A stretch of DNA of 64,000 nt from assembly GCA_029262895.1 (NCBI GenBank), contig JAJCYM010000094.1:1-64000 (forward strand), read 5' to 3'. The notes beneath the pieces were generated by a model. The model did no database searches. It was not told the DNA's origin and was given only the letters and a program-made list of their open reading frames with translations. Each line of letters begins with the position of its first letter. Position 1 is the first letter of the stretch. Positions 45,501-54,004 of the stretch are shown one piece after another. This stretch comes from Roseivirga sp. GTDB lineage: Bacteria; Bacteroidota; Bacteroidia; Cytophagales; Cyclobacteriaceae. Position numbers and translations under genes: made by a program.

Positions 45501-46743
45501 TAATAGTATCAACATAATTCGACCTAAGCTTTTGGACAACACCATTCTTCATATGGATTTGGACACTTTTTTTGTGTCCGTAGAGCGGCTATTGGATAGC
45601 AAGCTTGAAGGAAAACCTATACTAATCGGTGGGATTACTGACCGTGGCGTAGTAGCCTCTTGCAGCTATGAAGCCAGAGCCTATGGGGTGCACTCTGCTA
45701 TGCCTATGAAAAGGGCTAAGGAGCTTTGTCCGGATGCGATTCAGATTAGAGGCAATTCTGGTACCTATACCAAATACTCTGAAGCGGTTACTGAGATCAT
45801 TAAGGAAACTGTACCCTTGTATGAGAAAACTTCTATTGATGAGTTTTATGCAGATCTCACAGGCCTGGAGAAGTTCTTTAGCAGCTATCAGATGGCTAAA
45901 GAACTTCGAAAACGCATTATTAAAAACACAGGCCTTCCCATTTCTTTTGGTTTATCTAAAAACAAGACAGTCTCCAAAGTAGCTACGGGAGAAGCCAAGC
46001 CTAACAATCAAATGAAAATTGATTATGGGAAGGAAAAACCATTTTTAGCCCCCCTTTCTGTAAGTAAGATTCCTATGGTGGGTGAGAAAACGCAGCATAT
46101 CCTCTATAGCCTGGGAGTAAAGCGCATCCAAACTATCCAGGAAATGCCTGTAGAGCTGATGGAGAAGGTGCTGGGGAGAAACGGAATAAGCATTTGGAAG
46201 AAAGCCAATGGCATTGACAATTCAGCCATAGTGCCCTATCATGAGCGCAAATCTATTTCTACCGAACGCACTTTTGATCGGGATACAATTGATGTGTTTA
46301 AGCTCAAAGGAATTCTTTTGGCCATGGCCGAAAACCTGGCTTTTCAGTTGAGAAGAGGAGAGAAGCTGACTGCTTGCGTTACCGTCAAAATCAGGTATTC
46401 CGACTTTAACACTTATACACTGCAATCCCGCATGTCTTACACCTCAGCTGATCATGTATTGATTGCTAAGGTGATGGAGCTCTTTAAAAAAATCTACAAC
46501 AGAAGGCTCCTGGTTCGTCTGGTTGGCGTGAGGTTTAGTCATTTGGTTAATGGGGGTTATCAGATTAATCTTTTCGAAGATGCTGAAGAAGTCATTAACC
46601 TGTACCATGCTATGGATAAAATTCGGGATAAGTATGGCGACAGAAAGGTAATGCGTGCTTATGGCATGGGAGCAAAGACAATTAGCAGGTTCAATCCCTT
46701 TACCGGAGAGCCACCACCGTTGTTGGCGAATAGACGCCAATAA
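45487..46743 (+). CDS. dinB: Y-family DNA polymerase (Pol IV-like)
   Basis: 418 residues from the GTG at 45487. Catalytic acids are D24 in LHMDLDTFF and D118/E119 in TSIDEFYADL; VVASCSYEARAYGVHSAMPM and SKNKTVSKVATG are family motifs, and a helix-hairpin-helix and little-finger domain follow. It is a translesion polymerase. The start is unclear: GTG 45487 lies inside a REP hairpin, the first in-frame ATG (45553) would cut into the first catalytic strand, and TTG 45532 is the most natural alternative. It is followed by an S23-like gene and a dnaE-type gene, a mutagenic-repair set. Confidence 0.9.
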   Translation: MLRGINSINIIRPKLLDNTILHMDLDTFFVSVERLLDSKLEGKPILIGGITDRGVVASCSYEARAYGVHSAMPMKRAKELCPDAIQIRGNSGTYTKYSEAVTEIIKETVPLYEKTSIDEFYADLTGLEKFFSSYQMAKELRKRIIKNTGLPISFGLSKNKTVSKVATGEAKPNNQMKIDYGKEKPFLAPLSVSKIPMVGEKTQHILYSLGVKRIQTIQEMPVELMEKVLGRNGISIWKKANGIDNSAIVPYHERKSISTERTFDRDTIDVFKLKGILLAMAENLAFQLRRGEKLTACVTVKIRYSDFNTYTLQSRMSYTSADHVLIAKVMELFKKIYNRRLLVRLVGVRFSHLVNGGYQINLFEDAEEVINLYHAMDKIRDKYGDRKVMRAYGMGAKTISRFNPFTGEPPPLLANRRQ

Positions 46744-46776
46744 GTTACAAGCTTTAAGTCACAAGTTTCAAGAGAA
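46744..46776 (+). repeat. Left boundary repeat of the S23-type gene
   Basis: ACAAGCTTTAAGTC and ACAAGTTTCAAGAG are tandem variants beginning right after the polymerase stop. CAAGTTTCAAGAGA (46762-46775) is the inverted counterpart of TCTCTT...GAAACTTG beyond the next gene. Confidence 0.55.
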
Positions 46777-46789
46777 TAAAACGATAAAT

Positions 46790-47143
46790 ATGAGAGATTT
46801 TAAAAAATTAAAAGTTTGGAATTCAGGCATTGAGCTTACTGAAAAGATTTATCGACTTATGGGTAAACTTCCAAAAACAGAGAAGCATGGCCTTATAAGT
46901 CAAATGACAAGATGTGTCGTTTCTATCCCTTCAAATATAGCAGAAGGAGGATCTCGGAATAGTCGAAAAGAGTATAAGCGCTTTTTAGAAATTGCTCTAG
47001 GTAGTGCATTCGAACTAGAAACACAGCTCATTATTTGTGAGAAACTGGCTTGGGTTGAAAAATCCGATTTTGATACAATTATTGATTTAATAGTGGAAGA
47101 ACAAAAAATGCTCTCAGGCCTTATCAGGAAGCTAAAAGACTAA
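46790..47143 (+). CDS. S23-type four-helix-bundle protein (23S rRNA intervening-sequence family)
   Basis: 117 residues from the ATG at 46790. FKKLKVWNSGIELTEKIYRL, a run of polar helices and SIPSNIAEGGSRNSRKEYKRFL are hallmarks of the family found in 23S rRNA intervening sequences and as lone genes. Function unknown; the bundle is basic and pentameric in known structures. Here it sits between two polymerase genes and is bounded by short inverted repeats, as if inserted as a cassette. Confidence 0.88.
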   Translation: MRDFKKLKVWNSGIELTEKIYRLMGKLPKTEKHGLISQMTRCVVSIPSNIAEGGSRNSRKEYKRFLEIALGSAFELETQLIICEKLAWVEKSDFDTIIDLIVEEQKMLSGLIRKLKD

Positions 47144-47152
47144 AATCCTCCT

Positions 47153-47190
47153 TCTCTTACTTGAAACTTGAAACTTGCTTCTTGAAGCTC
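47153..47190 (+). repeat. Right boundary repeat of the S23-type gene
   Basis: ACTTGAAACTTGAAACTTG and the palindrome GCTTCTTGAAGC end one base before the dnaE-type start codon. TCTCTT...GAAACTTG is inverted relative to 46762-46775 with a 4-base insert. Confidence 0.55.
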
Positions 47191-47191
47191 T

Positions 47192-50100
47192 ATGTACCTC
47201 AACACCCACACCTACTACAGCTTCAAATATGGTACAATGAATACCAAAGAGCTGCTTGCCGGGATGCAGAAAGTAGGAGTGAAGTCCTTTGTGCTGACTG
47301 ATATCAATAGCACGGCAGCCTGCCTGAATTTTGTGCGTCTGGCCCACAAATATGAGGTTAAGCCTATAATTGGGATAGATTTTCGAAATGGTGCTGATCA
47401 ACTCTTTGTAGCTATTGCCAGGAATAATGAAGGCTTTAAAGAGCTTAATGAATACTTATCTGAATACCTCCATTCAGGTGAGGGGATTCCTCCCAGAGCA
47501 CCACGATTTAAGCATGCTTATGTGGTGTATCCTTTTCAGAAATACACAGGCTTCAAGCTAAGAAAATTAGAGTTTATAGGAGTTAAGCCAGCCGATCTGC
47601 CTCGTTTGATTTACCCACCTCACCAAATGGATAAAGAAAAATTGGTGGTATTACAAACAGTTACTTTCAGAAGCAAGATTGATAAGGATACAGAAAAACG
47701 AGTGGTGCTTAAGAGAGATTTCAATGCACATCGTTTGCTACGGGCAGTGAGCAATAACACATTGCTTAGCACGCTGCCAAAATCAGAAGAGGGAAGTCCT
47801 GAAGATTTTATTTACCCTTTGGATGAGCTAAAGGCTTTGTACGGTGCTTATCCCTATATGATCTCCAATACGAAAGAACTTATTGGCAACTGTAATATTC
47901 ACTTTGGCTTTGAAGGGAAGCATCTTAATAAGAATCTTCGCTCATACACAGATGCGCCTGAAGAAGATTATGAAATGCTTGAACAGCTTTGCAAAGAAGG
48001 ACTTCCGTATCGTTACAAAAATCCTGGTAAGGGTATTTTAAAACGTATCAAGACAGAACTGGATGTGATCAAGCAACAGGGCTTTATGTCTTATTTTTTG
48101 ATAAACTGGAGGCTTTGCCAATATGCACGAGAAAAAGGCTACTTCTATGTCGGTCGAGGCAGCGGAGCCAACTCTGTAGTAGCTTATCTGTTGCGCATTA
48201 CCGATGTAGATCCTATAGAATTGGACCTCTATTTTGAACGATTTATAAACCTTTATCGGCAGAACCCTCCTGATTTTGATATTGACTTTTCCTGGAAAGA
48301 CCGGGAAGATATTACCGAATTCATCTTTAAAGAATTCGAGAGAAATGAAGGAAAGAATGTAGCCCTATTAGCCACTTATAGCACTTTTCAATTCAAGGCA
48401 GTGGTCCGAGAATTGGGCAAGGTGCTGGGGGTACCACCCCATGAGATTGACCATATTCAGACAGCCAGGCGAAATGAACTGGATGAGGTGCATAAGCTGG
48501 TGTTACGGTATGGCAGGTACATTCAGGGCTTCCCCAGTCATTTGAGTATTCATGCAGGTGGGATTCTTATTTCTGAAAAACCGATCCATTATTATACGGC
48601 TACTGATATGCCGCCCAAGGGTTTTCCTACCACTCATTTTGATATGATCATTGCTGAGGATGTAGGGCTGTACAAGTTTGATATTCTTAGCCAGCGGGGA
48701 TTAGGGAAAATCAAGGACAGCCTGGGGATCATTGAGCAAAACCATCCTGATCATGAGCCTATTGATATTCACAACATCTCAAAGTTTAAGGAAGATGAGA
48801 AAGTAAAAGACATGCTCCGCGAAGGCAGGGCTATTGGTTGCTTTTATGTGGAGTCACCAGCCATGCGCATGCTATTAAAAAAGCTCAGGGTAGATGAATA
48901 CCTGGGCTTGGTAGCGGCCAGCTCAGTGATTCGTCCCGGTGTAGCTAAGTCAGGGATGATGCGCCAATACATTCTTCGTTTTCGGGAACCGCATCGTAGG
49001 GCAGAGGCACATCCCATCCTCCTGAATATCATGCCCGAAACCTATGGAGTGATGGTGTACCAGGAGGATGTCATCAAAGTAGCCCACTACTTTGCTGGCC
49101 TCACTTTGGGTGAGGCGGATGTGCTGCGCAGGGGTATGTCGGGTAAGTACCGTTCTCGTGAAGAATTCCAGAAGGTGCGTGCTAAATATTTTGAGAATTG
49201 TGAAAAGAAAGGACATTCCTATGCACTATCAGCGGACGTTTGGCGACAAATTGAAAGCTTTGCAGGTTATGCTTTTGCTAAGGGCCATTCTGCTTCTTAT
49301 GCAGTAGAGAGCTACCAGAGCCTTTATCTCAAAGCTTATTACCCATTAGAATATATGGTGGCCACCATGAACAATGGGGGCGGCTTTTACCGGGTAGAGT
49401 TGTATGCCCATGAGGCTCATATGCATGGGGGTGATATCCAGGCACCTTGTGTAAACCAAAGCGAATACCTATGCACCATCTATGGCAAGACTATCTTTAT
49501 GGGCTTGGGTTTTGTGAGTGAATTAGAAAAAACTACTGCTGAAGAAATTTTAATAGAGCGCGAAGAGAATGGTGCATTTATGAGTTTTGATAATTTCCTT
49601 AAGCGTGTCAATATCTCTTTGGAACAGCTCAGTTTACTTATCCGCATAGGTGCTTTTCGCTTTACTCAGCAAATGAAAAAGGAGTTACTATGGGAAGCAC
49701 ATTTCCAATTGGGCAATCATAAAAAGACCAACCCGGTAAGAATGCTTTTCGACCCGGAAGTCAAGCGTTTTAAACTTCCACCACTTAGTTATGATGAACT
49801 GGAAGATGCCTTTGATCAAATTGACTTGCTAGGTTTTCCTTTGCAAAACCCATTTGATCTGCTCAAAGAGCCCTTTATTGAAGGTGAGGTGCTGGTGAGA
49901 GATATGAAGCTGTATCAAAACAAGACAGTGAAGATGGTGGGCTACCTGATCCATATAAAGAATACCAATACCTCAGGTGCTTCAGGGAGCAAGAAAATGC
50001 AGTTTGGGACCTGGCTAGATCGGGAAGGCTACTTTATCGATAGTACTCATTTTCCCCCAGTAGCTGCGAAATATCCTTTTAGAGGCAAAGGGATCTATGA

Positions 50101-50248
50101 ACTCACCGGTAAGCTTGTGGAAGAATTTGATTTCCTCAGCCTGGAGATGATTTCTATGCGAAAACTTCAGTACGTGCATGACCCACGCTATGCAGAAGAA
50201 CCGAGGCATGCTACGATGGGGGTGGAAGCGGTAAATGTTGGAATATAA
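47192..50248 (+). CDS. DnaE-type DNA polymerase III alpha subunit (mutagenic paralogue)
   Basis: 1018 residues, shorter than replicative DnaE (about 1160). PHP domain (1-260), palm with D361, D363 and D365 in PDFDIDF, GRGSGANSVVAYLL, finger region (GVMVYQEDVIKVAHYFAGL), helix-hairpin-helix and a C-terminal OB-like domain. The PHP site is degenerate: LTDHN is LTDIN (Ile38) and GIE is GID (Asp63), so proofreading by PHP is unlikely. Linked to a Y-family polymerase, it resembles DnaE2/ImuC-type translesion cassettes. About 200 bp of its 3' end is repeated at 51767. Confidence 0.9.
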   Translation: MYLNTHTYYSFKYGTMNTKELLAGMQKVGVKSFVLTDINSTAACLNFVRLAHKYEVKPIIGIDFRNGADQLFVAIARNNEGFKELNEYLSEYLHSGEGIPPRAPRFKHAYVVYPFQKYTGFKLRKLEFIGVKPADLPRLIYPPHQMDKEKLVVLQTVTFRSKIDKDTEKRVVLKRDFNAHRLLRAVSNNTLLSTLPKSEEGSPEDFIYPLDELKALYGAYPYMISNTKELIGNCNIHFGFEGKHLNKNLRSYTDAPEEDYEMLEQLCKEGLPYRYKNPGKGILKRIKTELDVIKQQGFMSYFLINWRLCQYAREKGYFYVGRGSGANSVVAYLLRITDVDPIELDLYFERFINLYRQNPPDFDIDFSWKDREDITEFIFKEFERNEGKNVALLATYSTFQFKAVVRELGKVLGVPPHEIDHIQTARRNELDEVHKLVLRYGRYIQGFPSHLSIHAGGILISEKPIHYYTATDMPPKGFPTTHFDMIIAEDVGLYKFDILSQRGLGKIKDSLGIIEQNHPDHEPIDIHNISKFKEDEKVKDMLREGRAIGCFYVESPAMRMLLKKLRVDEYLGLVAASSVIRPGVAKSGMMRQYILRFREPHRRAEAHPILLNIMPETYGVMVYQEDVIKVAHYFAGLTLGEADVLRRGMSGKYRSREEFQKVRAKYFENCEKKGHSYALSADVWRQIESFAGYAFAKGHSASYAVESYQSLYLKAYYPLEYMVATMNNGGGFYRVELYAHEAHMHGGDIQAPCVNQSEYLCTIYGKTIFMGLGFVSELEKTTAEEILIEREENGAFMSFDNFLKRVNISLEQLSLLIRIGAFRFTQQMKKELLWEAHFQLGNHKKTNPVRMLFDPEVKRFKLPPLSYDELEDAFDQIDLLGFPLQNPFDLLKEPFIEGEVLVRDMKLYQNKTVKMVGYLIHIKNTNTSGASGSKKMQFGTWLDREGYFIDSTHFPPVAAKYPFRGKGIYELTGKLVEEFDFLSLEMISMRKLQYVHDPRYAEEPRHATMGVEAVNVGI

Positions 50249-50369
50249 ATCGAGAATTGTCTGTTGAATTTCTCTACCACATATTCTAAGAATCTGTAGT
50301 AGTTTCTGGAAGTTAGGATTTCGTTAATGTCAATTACCTAGCCTAGTGGATCATTGGAGAGCTCATCTT

Positions 50370-51572
50370 CTAATTTTTAATACGCACTCCTTTTTTCCAA
50401 ACACCCGCTACATTATTTAAATCGCTTATTTCACTAAAGGGGTCACCATTGACCAACACAAAATCAGCAGAATTCCCAACTTTTATATAACCTTTTTGGC
50501 CTAGTCTGAATCTCTCCGAAATATTTGAAGTAGCTGCCTTCAATGCTTCAATTTCTGGGAGGCCCAATTCGACTAATAACTGAATCTCTGTGATGAGGTC
50601 ACTCCCGAAATTAATACCATAAGCCGGTGGATCTGTGCCTGCAAGAATCGTTATACCTGATTCGTAAAGTTTTAGTATCTCCTTCTGCATCTGTTCAAAT
50701 TTCATGTTTTTGGATGAAGGATCACTTTCCAGAATTCTCTTCCTTACTAGTAATGTTGGAATTAAAAAAACATCGTTATCCACGAGTGTTTTTAATTCAA
50801 CTTCAGAAATATCAGTGGAATCTCTCTTCCAGATATGAGCAATGCCGGAAGCACCAAGTGTCGCAGCTTTGACCGCATCAGCACGATAAGAAATATGCAC
50901 CACACTGGTCAAGCCTTTTTCCTTAACAAGCTGAAGAACGCGACTAAGTACCGAATCCGATAGTGTTGGAATGGGGTCGTCAGCAGTTCCAGGTTCAAGT
51001 ATCAACTTAATAAAATCAGATCCCTCATCAATCCTATCCTGAACGAATTGCTCAGCATCACTTGCCTTAGTAATAGTCGGAACAGGAAAGCCATATTGCG
51101 TGGTATGACCACCAGGAGCAGTGACCGCAAAACCTGAAGAATAATAATATGCGTACTCTACAGAATCTCGAAAACTCCTTTGAGCAGTGGCTGCAAAGGA
51201 TGCATTGAATAAGTCTACTAATGTGAGAACCCCAGCACTTGCAGCCTCCTTCAGGTTTTGAGGCATAAATGCATGGACATGAGCATTAATTAACCCTGGA
51301 ATCAAAGTTTGACCCTTGCCATTAACCACATTACTGGCTGAGTAATCGATTGTACTATTTTCAATTATACTTTTAATCTCACCATCCTTTATCAGCAGTG
51401 TAGCATTATTAATGACTTTGTAACCATCAAATAGCTTTACATTCTGAATTATAAGATCGAATTCTAACAAATTAACCCATGGGGTAGAAGCGTTAATGAG
51501 AAAAAAAAGGAAAGAAATAACTATGGAAGTACGACTGATAAAGCAGTTACGAAAGAGTGTTGTTTTGACCAT
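50370..51572 (-). CDS. Amidohydrolase (imidazolonepropionase/prolidase-like), exported
   Basis: 400 residues. A hydrophobic N terminus (about 13-29) suggests export or anchoring. The metal-dependent amidohydrolase core is clear: H98 and H100 in LINAHVHAF, a possible carboxylated lysine in DFIKLILEPG, histidines in SVVHISY and IAHIWK, and the catalytic aspartate in LAGTDPP. Substrate unknown; relatives cleave imides or Xaa-Pro dipeptides. The gene seems more AT-rich than its neighbours, runs opposite to dnaE, and lies between the real dnaE 3' end and its decayed duplicate, which suggests recent arrival. Confidence 0.83.
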   Translation of the reverse strand: MVKTTLFRNCFISRTSIVISFLFFLINASTPWVNLLEFDLIIQNVKLFDGYKVINNATLLIKDGEIKSIIENSTIDYSASNVVNGKGQTLIPGLINAHVHAFMPQNLKEAASAGVLTLVDLFNASFAATAQRSFRDSVEYAYYYSSGFAVTAPGGHTTQYGFPVPTITKASDAEQFVQDRIDEGSDFIKLILEPGTADDPIPTLSDSVLSRVLQLVKEKGLTSVVHISYRADAVKAATLGASGIAHIWKRDSTDISEVELKTLVDNDVFLIPTLLVRKRILESDPSSKNMKFEQMQKEILKLYESGITILAGTDPPAYGINFGSDLITEIQLLVELGLPEIEALKAATSNISERFRLGQKGYIKVGNSADFVLVNGDPFSEISDLNNVAGVWKKGVRIKN

Positions 51573-51766
51573 CTTATAATTTTTAGTTTAGCCAAACTAG
51601 AACTGTTTAAAATGGTTGTTTTTACATTTTATAAAATGTGAATAATTTTCTGCTTTGTTTTCAAAAAGAAAGGAGCTCCACTAAAATGTTCCTTTCATCA
51701 CATATTAGCGACCTATCAACTACTTGTCTATTGGGCAGAGAGTAGCCTTTCCGATCAACATTGCTC
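51573..51766. other. Gap between the amidohydrolase start and the dnaE fragment
   Basis: Part of a 587-bp stretch without an intact gene. AT-rich upstream region of the amidohydrolase with an AGTTTAGCCAAACT dyad near 51588. The 16 bp at 51741-51756 match, inverted, a dnaE segment next to the duplication boundary. Confidence 0.45.
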
Positions 51767-51968
51767 TTATCGATAGTACTCATTTCCCGCAGTGGCTGCG
51801 AAATATCCTTTTAGAGGCAAAGGTATCTATGAACTCACCGGTAAGCTTGTGGAAGAATTTGATTTCCTCAGTCTGGAAATGATTTCTATGCGAAAGCTTC
51901 AGTACGCCCACGCCCCCCGCTACGCAGAGGAGCCAAGGCATGCTACGATGGGATTAGTAAATGTTTTA
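51767..51968 (+). pseudogene. Decayed duplicate of the dnaE 3' end
   Basis: About 200 bp align to 50034-50240 with high identity (for example CTCACCGGTAAGCTTGTGGA and GGCATGCTACGATGGG in both). A one-base deletion near 51785 breaks the frame, and 8 bases (GTGGAAGC) near the end are missing. The part after the deletion still reads AAKYPFRGKGIYELTGKL. No promoter or start is present. Confidence 0.88.
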
Positions 51969-51988
51969 AGCTGAATATTGGCATCGCT

Positions 51989-52032
51989 GTCACAGGTTCT
52001 CAGATTTATCCGTCCTTGGCGAGACCTGTGAC
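51989..52032. other. Hairpin downstream of the dnaE fragment
   Basis: GTCACAGGT (51989-51997) pairs perfectly with ACCTGTGAC (52024-52032), with CTC/GAG continuing inside. There is no T-run, so it is not a classic terminator; it may be another palindromic repeat. Confidence 0.45.
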
Positions 52033-52104
52033 CCTCTATGATAGTTAGAACTCTGTCCGTCCTAAGAAAAGGTCCGAGCGAGGCATTCGAACCAGCTATA
52101 ACAT

Positions 52105-52135
52105 AAAAAAAAGAGCACTGACCAGATGCTCTTTT
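52105..52135 (-). terminator. Rho-independent terminator of the 52160-53848 gene
   Basis: On the minus strand AAAAGAGCA pairs with TGCTCTTTT over a 9-base loop, continued by a run of T residues. It lies 25 bp after the stop. Confidence 0.75.
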
Positions 52136-52159
52136 CTTCCTTAATACAAAACTGTTCAA

Positions 52160-53848
52160 CTATAGTCTCAAATACTTGTCTGTCAACTCTATATCCCGAT
52201 ACTTAAGTTTTATAGCATACACGCCAGCTGGGTATGTAGGCAATCTTCTTCTCAAGAAGCCCCGTACTGCTTCTGCCTGAAGCTCTCTTTTTAGTGAGAA
52301 ACCTGTTTTGGGGTTTATAATGGACAATTGTACTGTCGATCTTCCTGGGATATCCTTAGGTATATTCACTTTTACATTTTTTCCAGTTCCACGATTGTTA
52401 TAAAGAAATTTTAACCGTTTGGGCTTCCGTTTTTTGACTTTGGCAATTTTGCTATAGCCTTGATAGCCAGTCATGCTTTCAAATTTCAAACGATAGTAAA
52501 CCTTGGTTCTTCCATCATAATTAAGTCCACGGTCACTCCATTGGTAGGTTTGTACGCCCTTAGCATCTCCATGACTGACTACTATGCCGACAGGTCTAAA
52601 AGCTGTTGTGTCATTAATGGCACGCTGAATTTCGAAATATCGATTTCCGTTCTCGTTGTTTGTTTTCCAGCCAAGCTCTACCATTTCATTGTTCCCATCA
52701 AAACCCACTTTGAAATTAGGTATGCCCCAATCTGGCGGAGGAAATGTGAAGGTGCTTTCAATGGCTTTAGCCAGAATTTCAAAATTGCTGACATCTCTCA
52801 GGAAGTAGTCATCGTCTTTCTTTCCCAATTCCAGATGTAAGAAATGACCCGTGTTCTGGTTTGGCGCTGAAGTGCATGGGTTATTGCTGCCGTTGATATA
52901 GCGTCCTTGTGTATTGACCATAGCCAAAAGATCACCGAAGTTATTATCACCATCATCATGAGCCACCTCAATATCGAGAGTTATACCAGATTGACTGAGT
53001 GCATCCCAATAGTTGCCTATTTCGGTTCTTAGCTTCATTAAGTGATCATTAGCTGGGGCAGGGAAGCCTTCATCACGTCCATTGCTTAGTACAACATGTG
53101 GGTCAATGTCTCTTCCAAACCCGTGTAGTTGTATAAAGTAGAAGGCAGTCGGATGCTGATCGAATGTCCATTCTGTTAATGCGTGAAACATGGTATTCGC
53201 ATTATGAGCCACGTCAGCAACCCTGAAACTTCCTGCATCAGTAAGGAAGTGTGGTGGAGGTGCATTTCCACTGATAGTGTCATTGGCAACATTGCTCGTT
53301 CCAGAACAGCCGGAAGGAACAGAACTATTGGCCCTGTGTGCGCCAGACATAAAAAATAGCCTTGCACCAACTTCTCTGAAAACATAAGCTCCCAGTCGAT
53401 CTGTATAGGTATCATGATCCGGATGCGGACTCTGAATGATCAGTTGGCTTTTCTTCGGGTTTGGATTGTAAACATAAGTGCCCCAGAAATTATTGAGCTG
53501 ATTTTGGGGATCACGCTCCAAGATATAATAGGTCTGCTGATCAGTGTTGTCCGTAAATTCCAACAATCGATAACCAAAGTTTTCAGCATTGGTAGCTGAA
53601 GTCACATAGTCTCCATCGTATAATGGAATATATACCTGATTAAGAAACCCGCCTCTTTGGTTGTTGGTCGGGTCAATATAGATTGTTCCCTCTCCAAGAT
53701 TTTCCCACTCCTGCGGCATCAGACTCTTGTTCTGATTTATTTTATCTACCAGGTTGCCGTTGACCTGAATGGGATCTGTTTTAGCATTGAGTTGGTTAAT
53801 GGAGACTGTGAATATGATCAGTGCCCATTTAAGATTATTCAATTTCAT
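52160..53848 (-). CDS. Secreted protein with T9SS-type tail, possible metallohydrolase
   Basis: 562 residues with a signal peptide (about 1-22). The N-terminal 370 residues contain spaced His/Asp/Glu motifs (SPHPDHDTYTDR, MSGAHRANS, IQLHGFGRD, EVAHDDGDNN, HLELGKKD) that could form a zinc site similar in layout to N-formylglutamate amidohydrolase-like enzymes; this is inference. Next comes an Ig/Fn3-like module typical of T9SS cargo (RYFEIQRA, VYYRLKF, GYSKIAKV), then a C-terminal sorting-like domain ending AGVYAIKLKYRD...KYLRL. It is a single gene with a terminator. Confidence 0.7.
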   Translation of the reverse strand: MKLNNLKWALIIFTVSINQLNAKTDPIQVNGNLVDKINQNKSLMPQEWENLGEGTIYIDPTNNQRGGFLNQVYIPLYDGDYVTSATNAENFGYRLLEFTDNTDQQTYYILERDPQNQLNNFWGTYVYNPNPKKSQLIIQSPHPDHDTYTDRLGAYVFREVGARLFFMSGAHRANSSVPSGCSGTSNVANDTISGNAPPPHFLTDAGSFRVADVAHNANTMFHALTEWTFDQHPTAFYFIQLHGFGRDIDPHVVLSNGRDEGFPAPANDHLMKLRTEIGNYWDALSQSGITLDIEVAHDDGDNNFGDLLAMVNTQGRYINGSNNPCTSAPNQNTGHFLHLELGKKDDDYFLRDVSNFEILAKAIESTFTFPPPDWGIPNFKVGFDGNNEMVELGWKTNNENGNRYFEIQRAINDTTAFRPVGIVVSHGDAKGVQTYQWSDRGLNYDGRTKVYYRLKFESMTGYQGYSKIAKVKKRKPKRLKFLYNNRGTGKNVKVNIPKDIPGRSTVQLSIINPKTGFSLKRELQAEAVRGFLRRRLPTYPAGVYAIKLKYRDIELTDKYLRL

Positions 53849-54004
53849 TGTTGTGTGTTTTTGATTTAGTTGGGCAAATGTGATATTTCACCCAATACTA
53901 TATGGTGGGCAATGCACCGATGATGCTTTTCAATTGATGGATTAACCATTCGAATTGATTTCGAAAACAAGGAATTATATATTGTAGGGGTAGGAGGCGG
54001 ATTA

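Noticed and set aside
46655-46789. N-terminal extension of the S23-type protein
   Set aside because: It overlaps the polymerase gene and the boundary repeat; the family start is the ATG at 46790.
51792-51974. 60-codon open frame beginning AAKYPFRGKG
   Set aside because: It is the surviving in-frame part of the decayed dnaE duplicate and not a gene.
52075-52100. tRNA-like T-loop on the minus strand (GGTTCGAAT followed by GCCTCGCTC)
   Set aside because: The flanking five bases do not pair as a T-stem and no acceptor or anticodon arm could be built. At most a remnant.
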